64,000 nucleotides of DNA from Dysidea avara (Eukaryota; Porifera; Demospongiae; Dictyoceratida; Dysideidae): NCBI RefSeq assembly GCF_963678975.1, contig NC_089274.1, positions 17,129,633 through 17,193,632 of the forward strand, in the 5' to 3' direction. The notes below the pieces were generated by a model that saw only the letters and a list, made by a program, of their open reading frames with translations, did no database searches and was not told the DNA's origin. The stretch's first letter is position 1. Each line of letters begins with the position of its first letter. A program made the translations under genes and the position numbers. Below, in pieces: positions 1-11,230 of the stretch.

Positions 1-3000
1 ACCAGGAGCACATCAAGTCTGGACTTGATATTGATATGCTTCTGGTTAGATTGCCACAAAAGCAAAAAAACAAAAAACATCATATGATTGAGCACATAGA
101 CCACACCTCTAAACAATCTATTTACTTGATCACAATGACCACACCCCTTATTATTATTCTAGTTGTATTTATAATGCTAGCACAGTGAAAATATGAAATA
201 GTGACCACATCACTGAGGCTGACTCAAGATACTCTAATACAGCAGTTACCCTAACAGAACAGTCACATGCGTATAGCTGTATGCTATAACAAAAAAGCTA
301 AACAAACTAGTATATTAAGAGGACTCATGTAAGTAGTCTCCCTTCCATCCAGACAAAAAACAAAAAACAGTGGGCTTGGCAACATTATATAACCCATGTA
401 GCATTACAGACCAGTGACAAAAAGGAAATGGTGAATACATAGCTCACACATTCCTATTGTTTTGTGGGCAATATCTGAGATTCATTATCCACCTCATGGT
501 ATTAAATGATATTCACAGGATACAGTGTGATTATACTGGCAAGAGTATTCGGAATTGATTATCTGTCGTATTAGTGATGTTCTTCCAGTGCATTGATCAC
601 CACAGAAAAGCACTTTGATCTCCTGGTTCTGTAAGGCATCATAGCTTGGCTGGGGAACAAGTTGATCATGCTGCACACTAGGATCAGTAAGTGCCAGTAA
701 CTCAGTCTTGTGTGATGCTCCACTACCACTAGCAAACACTGACTCAGAGGTGAGATCAGTCACCTGCACTGGACCAGTCAGGCCTAGGGGCGTCTCTTCA
801 TTTGGTACTTGGCTGGGAACTTCACTAGGAACAAAAAAATGACTCCGGCCAGCCACGTATATTGGCGCCATAGGTAATTGGCCTGTAACGAAAATTTTGG
901 TCCGGGGCAAAAATCGGTCCGGCCGGACCATTTTCAGTCGACCAAATTTAGTCCGCCCGGACCATCTTTAGCATCCGAAATTGGTCCGACCTGACCAAAA
1001 TTGGTCCGGTCCAAACCTAGTTGGCCACATGCACTCCTGACCACTCGGACCAATATTGGTCGACCAAAATGGGTCCGGGTGGACCACTAACGCATGCAGC
1101 CAATGATGCATGCATAGCTATAAGTTGTTTGTGACGGAACACTGTAGCCGACTTAGCTATAGCTATTCTCATTTATCAATCTCGAATAATGAGCATTGTA
1201 GGCATTATCACTGCATGGATTTGTGCTTAAAAGGTTATCCAACAAGGGCACGGATCATTGCATGCACGGGATCAGCTAGCCGCATTGGAGGTGCTTAAGA
1301 TCGAGATACTCTAATAGAGCAGTCACCTATATACCCTTGTGAACATAATAAGGCCGGACAAAGTTGATTAATTGATTCGCATCCCCGCCCACATCCCTTT
1401 TTACCCCATGCACCGCCTCTTATTTCATTATTGCTGTTATCAATCACGTGTACACGCGTATTTTGATGTTAGGAAGGCTGGTTATCATTTTACAGCACGG
1501 CAAATGTCACTTGCACCTCAGAAACGGTGGTAGCTAATAAGTAAGTAATAGTTCTTAAAAGGTTTTATAGTTAACCTTTATAACAGACTTGCCTGATTTG
1601 GAGTATTTTCTTTACTAATGAACAATGAAAAATGACCTCCCGCCTGCATGGAAATCTGAATTTTTGTGGATGAGAAACTAGTAATCAAGTTTCCTGGCCT
1701 AATGTATTTTGTAATCTCAGTATACAGGCTGATCATGAGTTAACACCAGTGGTTAAAACAAATTGTAATACACCTGCTATGTAACACCTGTGCACATACT
1801 GCACATTCCTCTCTGTCATATGTGATATGTAGGAGATGATAGTTTAGGTTTACTCCATTGAATAACTAAATGTGAACTATCATCTCCTACTAATGACATG
1901 CCCCACAGGAAGAAACATCATGCACCTTATAAAGGTTATAGCTAAAATATTCTCAGTATGTTTTTTACTACTTAGCCAACTTAAAATTTTGAGGCATGCA
2001 GTCGCATTATTCCACAGCCTTAGGGTGAGTTGTTGCAGACATAAAAGTAAAATCGACTCAATCCTAAAGCAGACCCCATATCTTCCTTCAAGAAGTTCTC
2101 TGCCTGGTAATAGTTAATATACTGCCCATGATCATAGATAAATTCATGTATACTGCTACCATCTACTGTAAGGTTATAGCCAGCTAGCATTGGAATCTGA
2201 TGCAATGTAGGGATTTAGTTCATATTGATATAACAAAAGAGTGTTCATGGTCAGTAATATTCATTATTAAATAATGCATGTCTGAGTGGCTGCAAGGCCA
2301 TGCATGGTGGGTGGCTAGCCACCTCATCCACCCCTCTGGATCAGTCCCTGAAATAATATGTGTATCTGTTTATGACAATGCGTGCATGCATGGATATTCC
2401 CAGATTAATAAAAAACTGACCAAGGGTCAGAATTAACAAATTAAATTCTGAGCTATATAATTATGCAGAAGTTGAAGATAAGACATGTTTTAATGGTAGA
2501 TTTTATATATTGTCTACCATCCTCAAGTATAAGTGATCAAGCATAGGCTGGTGATTTCCATCATGTTGCTATAGTTGTTTGTCATAATCAACACAAACAG
2601 GCTGGATGAAAGATTCAACCAAACACTGCAGAGCTGATGATGCTTGTGAAGTTTATTGAACGTTTTTAAAAAAAAAATTTAATTGGTAATTTATATCAAT
2701 AATACAAGAAAAGGTTTTCACATTCAAACATGGTTGAACATATAAAAACGTACTTGGGGAGAATATTTTGTTACCTGTGTTTTTGTATGCAACATTGACC
2801 ACCATGCATGAATCCAGCATTGACCATGCATTTGAGTTGATGTATGCCGGAAGAAAACCTCTACTTCCCAGCTAGCTATTGACATGGAGAAGAATACAGG
2901 ACTTTTATCATACCACACTGCTTTAAATTAAAACAGCATTAATTTTGCGACTGTGTTCATCGCTGCATATATAGATCATGGAATTTAGTTTCTAGCTACT

Positions 3001-3478
3001 ACATGCATTTTCCGTAAATCACAGAACTCGGGAAATTAAACTACGCTACTCATTTATATAGTTTCCAGGCTAAGTCGGCTGCAGTGATCCATCACAATAT
3101 ACTTAGCACGGACCGACCTGTCTACACAATGCCGGGTACACCCGCGGACCAACCAAAATTGGTCCAAGTGGTCAGGGGGTGCATGTGGCCAACAAAGTTT
3201 GGGCCGGACCAATTTTAGTCAGGCCGGACCAATTTTGGATGCCAAAAATGGTCCGGCCGGACTAAACTTGGTCAACCAAATTTGGTCCGGCCGGACCAGT
3301 TTTGGTATCCAAAATCGGTCCGGCCGGACCGATTTTACCCGGACCGATATTTCCGTGACAGGCCATGTACAAAATCATCTAAGTTGTTACCTGTTTAAAA
3401 AGTTGAGTTGGGGTCAGGGTGACAATAGTCAATACCACGGTGTCAATACTTACAACTCGCCGGCCAGTAGTTCGCCAT
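1..3478 (-). CDS. Rab/Ras-like small GTPase, partial (3' part beyond window)
   Basis: Three exons are supported on the minus strand. Exon 1 is 3478-3454 and starts MANYWPAS, with donor GTAAGT at 3453-3448. Exon 2 is 882-524, after an AG at 884-883. Exon 3 is 41-1, after an AG at 43-42, and runs off the window. Exon 2 carries a G1/P-loop, GDQCTGRTS, where the Walker lysine of GKS/T is replaced by arginine. Upstream of it is a segment GRSHFFVPS that matches GRSTFFVPN in the next gene (6254-9232), so the two are paralogues. The G3-G5 motifs lie outside the window. Exon 1 is inferred from phase agreement (its last base plus GC forms a Cys codon) and is less certain than exon 2. An alternative start is an in-frame ATG at 931, inside a transposon arm. 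The arginine in the P-loop suggests poor nucleotide binding, which is an inference. Confidence 0.6.
881..3366. mobile_element. Foldback-type element with long inverted ends rich in GGTCCGGCCGGACC
   Basis: The two ends, about 881-1090 and 3137-3366, are inverted copies of each other. Both begin GGCCTGTNACG and both carry repeated GGTCC/GGACC units, including the self-complementary GGTCCGGCCGGACC. The 2 kb interior has no convincing transposase ORF. The element sits in intron 1 of the left GTPase gene. No clean target-site duplication was found, so the class is open. Confidence 0.65.
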
Positions 3479-3843
3479 TAACATATTTGGCGCTGGCCAG
3501 TGCGCAGATTACTCGTCACTTGGATGTCTTGTCTTTTAACTTTAAACACCTCTAATTCAGCCCTAGCGCTGCATCACTGTGTAGACGTAGACTCGAAAAG
3601 TAGCTGTTATACATTCCAAGCTACGTCAGCATTAATAAAATTATGATAGTGGCGTGCACGTGTTCTCTAGTCTCGTACCGAGGTTGAGTTTGTGGTCTCG
3701 GTTCAGTGATGAGGCGTTTAGTGAAAGTATCTTCCTGGCAAGGATAGCCTGACCAACTATGGTTCTACCATAGTTCTAATGACACAGTAGGCATATTATC
3801 TATACTCATAGAGTTTATCGGTGGTCTGGTGGTGTTCATCAAC

Positions 3844-4254
3844 TAGTCTCGCGTAGCCAGACCCTTTTCTTTCTTTTGTGTAGGGGCGGGGAAAGAAAAG
3901 GGTCTAGTATAGCAATCCCGAGATTGTAGGGATTCTACTTCGCAGCTTCCGGATTGTTGATTGGCACCATAGCTACTACACCCCCTGTGTAGTATCTATG
4001 TTGGCACGAATGACGTGATTTGCTAATAATTTATTTGGATCATTTGCATCGTGTTACCATAGCTACTGCTGAAATGTCTATGGCAACAGGACGCAAATGC
4101 AGCAGATCACGTCATTTGAACAATCCGGAAGCTGCGCAGTAGGATCCTCACAATCTCGGGATAGCACAACAACGATGCTATACTATGTTCACCTGACCCT
4201 TTTCTTTCCCGCCCCCACACAAAAGAAAGAAAAAGGTCTTGCTACAAGAGACTA
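3844..4254. mobile_element. Non-autonomous DNA transposon, Mutator-like (411 bp)
   Basis: The inverted arms are about 140 bp, beginning TAGTCTCGCGTAGCCAGACC on the left and TAGTCTCTTGTAGCAAGACC on the right (reverse complement). Each arm holds a smaller hairpin around AGACCCTTTTCTTTC. The flanks TTCATCAAC (3835-3843) and TTAATCAAC (4255-4263) look like a 9-bp target duplication with one change. Long arms with a 9-bp duplication are typical of Mutator-like elements. The termini resemble those of the element at 51273-52943. Confidence 0.75.
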
Positions 4255-5388
4255 TTAATCAACTGTGACTCTGTGTGTGTGAATTCTGTTGCCCAGCAAA
4301 TTTTGAAAGACAGGCTGGGCTCATTGCCACACATCTGGCAATGTCATCCACAAAGGAAGAAAATGGCAAGGAAAATGGTTTGGTCCACTACTACCATGTG
4401 GGGCTTAACACATCATCGGCAGTGAATGGCCCTTAACAGTCCAGCAATCCTGTCTCCCAAGATCACCCCACACTACCTATGTGATGTGTACATATAGCAT
4501 GCCAACACTACATATCAATGTAGCCTGTTTATTCTATTGTACTAACAGATGGTGGTAGCTCTATACCAAGTACTGTATTGTTCGAGGTATTGTTAACATA
4601 AATTGCATGATCACATGATACCCATACATGATTATAGTCTGACATGCAGAATTGCAATTTACCTCTAGATAAAATGTTTGTTTAGGTCAGAACTGCAAAT
4701 GTTTCACTGATACCAAGAGCCCATAGGTGCCACTGTCAAGATGCAAATTCATTCCTTGCAGTATTTATGGGCTACTGGTGTGGTACCAACATTAAATTTG
4801 ACTCAATAAACTAATTTCCAACGATTCACCAGCCCGCATCATCAGTACAGGGAAGTTTGCTAATGTAGATAATTTTTAAGGTGCAGAACAAATTAGATAA
4901 GCAATGATTGTGATAAAGATTCACAGTTTCCTACCAAATTCAATGTGTTTTGATAAGATTTATGCCTCAAATCACTATAGCAAATTTATGTACGGTTACG
5001 TAATCCATCATGTAAGACAATAAGAGAAATGTAAGCAAATATGGTTTTTGCAATCATAATTATGTTAATAGATTTAACCATGTGAAGGCTACATTGTATT
5101 TGCAAAAAAAATATGACAATGCAACAGTTTTATTCTATAGCTAAAAGCAATTTTTGTTTAGCTACTGATAGACTACTCTGTGAACAGCAAGACAATTGTA
5201 GAACATATACACCTTTCATCTCATAGCTTTTTAAAGGTCATTGTACATCCACACATACATATGAATCATCAGTAAATTCCTTAACAGTGAGCTTAATTTG
5301 AATAACTTGCTGCATACTGCAACACACAGAAATCCTTTAATTTAAATTTCACCACATGATTGCTTATCTAACTAACTACAGATGAAAT

Positions 5389-5745
5389 CAGGGCCGCCCA
5401 GAGAAATTAAGGGGCCCAGGGCAAAGAGTTAAAGTGGGGCCCTTGACCCAAGTTGTAAGGTGAAGACCAAAAAAAAAAAAAAAAAAAAAAAAGGTCACAA
5501 CCTGCTGGCAATGACAATAACTACCCATCACCAACCATATCTCCTTATCTATAAGTTTGCTACACTGCTCCTCTGAAGAATACTGTGACTGCTCTATTAG
5601 AGTATTTAGATCTGACTGCTCTATTAGAGTATATAGATCTTTTAAACAGGTATTCAGGGGGCCCTTCATGGGGCCTCCTGGGGCCCCTTTCAGGCTGGGG
5701 CCCGGGGCAAAATGCCCCAGTTGCCCCCCCCTGTGGGCGGCCCTG
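5389..5745. mobile_element. hAT-type MITE (357 bp) with 8-bp target duplication
   Basis: The ends are CAGGGCCGCCCA and its inverse TGGGCGGCCCTG (with small differences), flanked by perfect GATGAAAT copies at 5381-5388 and 5746-5753. An 8-bp duplication and CAG...CTG ends fit the hAT superfamily. The interior includes an A-run at about 5468-5492 and two copies of the dispersed motif GACTGCTCTATTAGAGTA (5585-5604, 5613-5632). No coding capacity is seen. Confidence 0.85.
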
Positions 5746-6253
5746 GATGAAATACAGAGCTTTTCCCAGCAAAACAAAGTAGACTGTCAATTTGCTACCA
5801 ACATCAAAGTCAATTGGTTAATTATATACATTCTTTTTACCACATCAAAAGAAATTTGAGCAAAGTAGAAGCACTGCTCTTTAGAAATATCTTACTGTGT
5901 ACTACATCATTGATGACTAGACCATTGTCCACTTGATAGCTATATAGCTTCAGAGGTACAGTGACAATCCATACTGACAATTTCACTACATTCATTGTTA
6001 CGTATGCAACACAACCCAGCTATACAACACCACAACGACATGTAAGTTTTAAAAGTTCTATAGGTCTGTGTGTACTAACTTCCATGCATGGCAGTTACTA
6101 TTGAAAATCTTCAGTACAGAACACCAGACTTTGAAAGCTGATCCAAACTGCATACGAGGTAAAAGAAATGCCACTGGCTACACTGTTGGACTAGGTGCAA
6201 TCAGTGACTCAGATGCATACTATAGCTCCAGTGGGATGGTACTGTATACCTCA

Positions 6254-9232
6254 TCAAGTCCTCAGATAAGAAGGTGTTTCACATACTTGTGGAATGTTGG
6301 GGTAGCTTCCCTTAAGCACCTAAACAACAGCATGTTCACATTTCAACATTTCAGAAAATTTCCCTATACTGACCACTTCAACTGCATTTGCCATAGCCTC
6401 CTCAATGCCTTCACCAGTCTTGGCAGATGTCATGAAGTAGCCACTAAACTTGTACTGTGTAGCAGTGGTGGCTCCGTCATGATGGGTCCCCTGCATATCA
6501 CACTACAGAAAGGAACAAATGTAGATCAAGAATGTAGCCTAGACAAATATTCTTAACTGCAAGTGACAGTCCCCTACCACTAACAAATATGATGCTGCAA
6601 GGTAGACAGGAATGTCTATGAAGGGGTAATAACATACATTGAACAGTCATGCTATATGTTTTGTGAGGAAAATTAGATTTATACACTAAGGTGGCCGGGA
6701 TGATCAGTTGTATAAGTGGCATACAGGTGATCTAGGCAAGCAGCAGCTTTGCTTATTTTATTTTAACTATTAATGTTCCCGATAACTTTTTAAAAAATGC
6801 ATCCCCTATATATAGTAACCTATTAACCTTTAACTGTGTACACAAGGCAACAAAAATACATAGCTGTCACCAATGAAAACTAATAGTATATACATGAAGT
6901 GTGCCTCCCAAAATACACCAACATATAAGGACACAAATATTTTACAGCATACCAATGTGGAAATTTATTGATATATGCCTAAAAATTTGATACTCAATTA
7001 AATACACATTTGGATTAATGCATACATGTTTAGCATGCAATTACAGAGTGATTTTATATCTGGCAATTTTATAAACACTTGCCTAAATTCCTACAATGGG
7101 ACCAAGCACTTAAACACATCAGCTAAGAATTTGATGTTAGCACCAGTATTGACACAGCTATAATTACTAGGCATAAATGTACCTTGTTGCCTATCAGGAA
7201 AACAGGGATAGGATCACCATTTATCATACACACAGAGTTGTTGATCCTCTTCTTCCACTCTACAGCAGCTAACAAGCTCGACTCATCCAACAAGTCATAC
7301 ACCACAAATGCAGCCATCACACCATTAACGAAGATCTTCTACAACACAAAAAACAAGTTGTGGAAAATATTTCTCTATGTCATACTACAAAAACTTACAG
7401 CATCAAGTTCTTTAGTCAGAGCATTCTCTAAAGGATATAATTGATCAATGAAATATTATTGATAAACCTACTCATTTTGCTAACCTGGAATATCTAACAA
7501 ATTAACTGCATACATGTGTTGCCTGTACCTTGCAACCTTGCCATGTACTTTTACAACAGACTAAGATGCAAAGTTAAGGTTCTACAAGCCTATTGCCCTT
7601 TCCCCATATTTATAATACATAGTGCAATTAAGGATACATCAGCACTATACTGGCAACTAAAGTCCTTCCTTACTATTCGCAGGATTAGTTGTGTCTTCCC
7701 AGTGAACTTGTTGCCCACAACAGCAATTTTGAAGTCCTGGCTGTCAAAAGCCTGGTAGTTATTGTCAGTCTGCACAGATATAGATACATACAGTTATTAC
7801 CTATAGTATGGCGTCAATGGCAGATCTAGGATGCCCCCCTCCCCCTGTGGAGGACTTTTGATTGAAATACTAAACTTTATGCTTATTTTGTTGCTTTGTT
7901 GATCACATGTGCGAGACACATGACCTCTACAACTAGTAACTAATCCTAGTGCCTCGTGTTCTACTAGTCTCTTGAATCCACTTAAACTGTATTTCTGTAC
8001 AATCTCATACACAAAGCATACTTTGAGTAATAATATACATGCAACTGGTACTGGTTAGACCACCACTTATAAAACTACTGACTAAAAGTTGGCTCCAAAT
8101 AAGTACACAAGCATTTTTATGTTCCATATAAGTGGGCTTTTTCTTTATTTGGAATCCCAATAAGTAAGCAAATATTTATCACATGATCAGAATAGTACAC
8201 TGGAAGATACGACCATCTAAAAATGTTGTCAATAAGACAGCCACAAGTAAGGAGAATTTTAGCCACGAGGATATCCATTGATAGTAACGAATGATTACTA
8301 GAACAGTAACTTTTGTATTATTAGGAAGGCTTTTTGTCCAACTAGTTGTAGCCCTAGATCTCTTCAATATGAAAAAGATCTGATTTGCTAACTGACTACA
8401 ATTTTCTAACATCAAAGTTAACAAGAATTTAATTATGCATGCTTTATGATGACAATAACAAAGAAAATGTAAATCCCCCTCTTTCCAGGGATTATACCTT
8501 ATGTGTTATTTGATAGTGCAAGAGTTGTTTTACAAGTACATAGCATAAGGTATGAAACCAATGAATGAATTGATAAGTGTCTCTTGACAATCAGAGCAAT
8601 TACACCCATCACCAGTTCTCTAATCTATTTTGGATATACACAAGTGTTTCCACTTTGACAAAGAGCTAAATTACCATATTATATCAAATTGCCAGCAATG
8701 AGCTTATACTACAAATGCTTTAAAAGGAAACATCCCAAATCTAATATACCTATATTTGTCACCTTAGCTCTAAAAAAGGTAAACAATCTCTACTCCAGCA
8801 TTGCTAGCAAGGTCAGCAATACCAGACACGAGACATGGAGTACAAATTACCAGATTGCTTACCACTCACCATTCTTCTTAGCAAGCTGTTCACATCTTGG
8901 CTAGTGACTGAGGTATAGCTGACCGGCCTTGTACCATGAGCAACTCGTTGACTGTCCATAAAATCATCTACACTTGCACTGCTCCTCGCGCTTGTAACTT
9001 TTACTGCATCACGGTGACGAACAGTTTCACTAGTTTCTTTAAGAGATTCTTGCACTGAGTGCTGTGGTTCGCTGACTGCTTTCTCCGTTTCAGGATTTGG
9101 AACAAAAAAGGTACTTCTCCCGCTGATATACCAGTCATTAGTCCCTTGCGTAACTCCTGTCAAAGAAGCGCGCACATTAGAAGGTAGCACCATTCCAGTT
9201 ACAAGCTCGTCCGGGTGATTTTCACTATCCAT
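6254..9232 (-). CDS. Atypical Rab/Ras-like GTPase with 120-residue N-terminal extension
   Basis: Seven exons join in frame: 9232-8870, 7769-7638, 7560-7485, 7427-7399, 7338-7183, 6490-6374 and 6319-6254, giving about 312 residues. All junctions have GT and AG. G1 is intact (GNKFTGKT, about residues 140-147) and G5 is present (TSAKT, about 273-277), as is the strand AAFVVYDLLDESSL typical of Rabs. G3 is DIPEN (about 188-192) in place of WDTAGQE, so the catalytic Gln is missing. After GNK the canonical NKxD Asp is absent. No Thr is seen in the switch I position. The C terminus (VCETPSYLRT) lacks a prenylation CC or CAAX, so membrane anchoring must differ from classical Rabs. The first 120 residues are Ser/Thr/Glu-rich and probably disordered, apart from GRSTFFVPN shared with the gene at 1-3478. 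It may be a pseudo-GTPase or scaffold. The exon model is confident, the function is not. Confidence 0.8.
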
Positions 9233-9699
9233 CTTGCAAATAAAACCTATATTATAAAAGTGAAGCTTTTTAAATGAACAGTCGCGCTAAACCACCTGTA
9301 CGAGATGCCATTCCTTTGTATGGTTATAATATACATATACCCCTCCATAGTTTCCATACTCTTGCCATAAACGCTAACCAAGAAGGGTGTTTCCGGAGGA
9401 AACTGATCACACACTAGGATTCGAGGAAACATCAAATTTATGATGGCAGTTTTAAGAGACTAGGTTAAAACATTCTTTTTTTGTAATTAGGTTTATTGAT
9501 TTTGTAATTATTAAGTAGTTCATGTTCCTTTTGTATTTGTTTGTGTGTAATTGTACATGTGAATGTATGTTCTGTGTTGGGGATCACCTTGTACAGGCAG
9601 TATTGCCTTTTGTGTTACCCATCTTTGGAAAAATTGATAATAATAATAATGATTGTGGGTTTGACTTTAGGTAGGATGATAACTGTGATGACCTCATAA
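9233..9699. promoter_or_regulatory. 467-bp divergent intergenic region between two GTPase genes
   Basis: The two start codons (9232 minus, 9700 plus) face away from each other, so this stretch must hold both promoters and 5' UTRs. No TATA box or other clear core element was recognised. The stretch at about 9560-9650 reads like a LINE 3' tail (CACCTTGTACAGGCAGTATT, ending in an ATAATAATAATGA run). A 62-codon open frame at 9247-9435 (minus) is of unknown meaning. Confidence 0.45.
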
Positions 9700-11173
9700 A
9701 TGGCGTTTGGTCGTTACAGAGGAACGAGCTCATTTGACAGCAGTCCAACAGATGCTGGTAGCACGATATTAAAGCTGACCAATAAGATACTCGCTGACCT
9801 GCAAGTGGACAACAGCAGTTCGCAGCAGGCAAAAGAGGCGAGAGTGGTCAGAAATGTCCGTAGTTACAGCGACCCATCCGGAGGAGTAGATGCAAGAGAA
9901 TCTCTCCCAGCATACTACGACACTAGCACGATTCTCCAGCCCGCTGTAAGACTTAACTTAGATTAATTCTGAAGCCAACTATCTGCTTTTTCTTCCACAG
10001 AGAAACCCTAACATGCCTTACTTAGCACCAGTTAACACCTCAAACGAACTCGAAGATTTTGACCCGCTGATTTCACGCTCCCAGCCTGCAGTAGTAGCAC
10101 CTGAAGATTCACATTTAAATTCACAGCTGGTTGAGTCAGAGGTAAAGTATGTGTTGCTAGAGGAATTTTTTGTTTGTTGTTATTGTTATGTTATTATCTA
10201 CTTTACCAGTTAGGCACTGTTAACATACATTTTGTGTGCTTTTAGCCACCAGCAACACAAGTCACTTCAGAACTGAGCAAATACATTTGCAGTGAAACTA
10301 GTAAATCTGATAATGATGATGACTTTTGGGCATTCTTTGATGGTGAACGACATTCAGAAGTCACTTCAACTGACATTGGCACTACTGACAAACAGGAGTC
10401 TCTGCCCAATGATGCTGTAACCTCACCAAATGACTCTGAAAGCTCATTAACACAATCAAATGATACAAAAGATGTCAGTACACAATCAAATGATACAAAA
10501 GATGACAGTACTCAGGTTAAATGTGTAGAAAGTAGTGAAGACACAAGTTTAAAACTCACCCTGTCCACAAACACTGAAGACTTTAGTGATGATGACGATG
10601 ATGAACAAATAGTAAATACAGGTTCTCGTCTGATGGCAACACAGCCAAAGTCAAAACCGTTTGTAGCAAGATTTATTAAACTGTCACCATTTGGATCAAT
10701 CAATCCCGAACTACCCAAAGTCAAGATAATTATTGTTGGGGATGCCAATACAGGCAAGAGTTGTTTTCTTCACAAATACATCCATGGCTGTTTTGATTAC
10801 CAGTCACAACCAACAGTTAGTTATTATGTGGTGGTGATGTGTGGTAGAGACTTGTCATAGGTGGGGGTGGACATTTGTAGTCTTCCACTGGAGGATAAGA
10901 AGACAGGTAAACAATTTGTTGCTCAACTATGGGATACTCAAGGTAGGTAACATGGTTGAGTAGATAATATTGTTGATGTTCTGTGTAGGTCAGGAGCGAT
11001 TCAACTCACTTACTACAGTAAGTATGTGCACGCGCGTGTGTGTGTGCATGGCTGCATGTATATGTTTGTTTGTAATGTGTGTGCACGTCTGTCTGTAATC
11101 TGTGTGCATGTACATGTGTATGCATATGCACACGTGTGTTGTGTAGGTGTGCGTGCGTACGTACGTACGTGCA

Positions 11174-11230
<57 letters not shown>

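Noticed and set aside
2020-2205. Minus ORF inside the foldback element, considered as a transposase or an extra GTPase exon
   Set aside because: No transposase motif, and its frame and splice signals do not link to the GTPase exons.
9247-9435. 62-codon minus-strand ORF (starts MMFPRILVCD) with a faint PX-like look
   Set aside because: It is short, overlaps the divergent promoter region, and no partner exons or firm motif were found.
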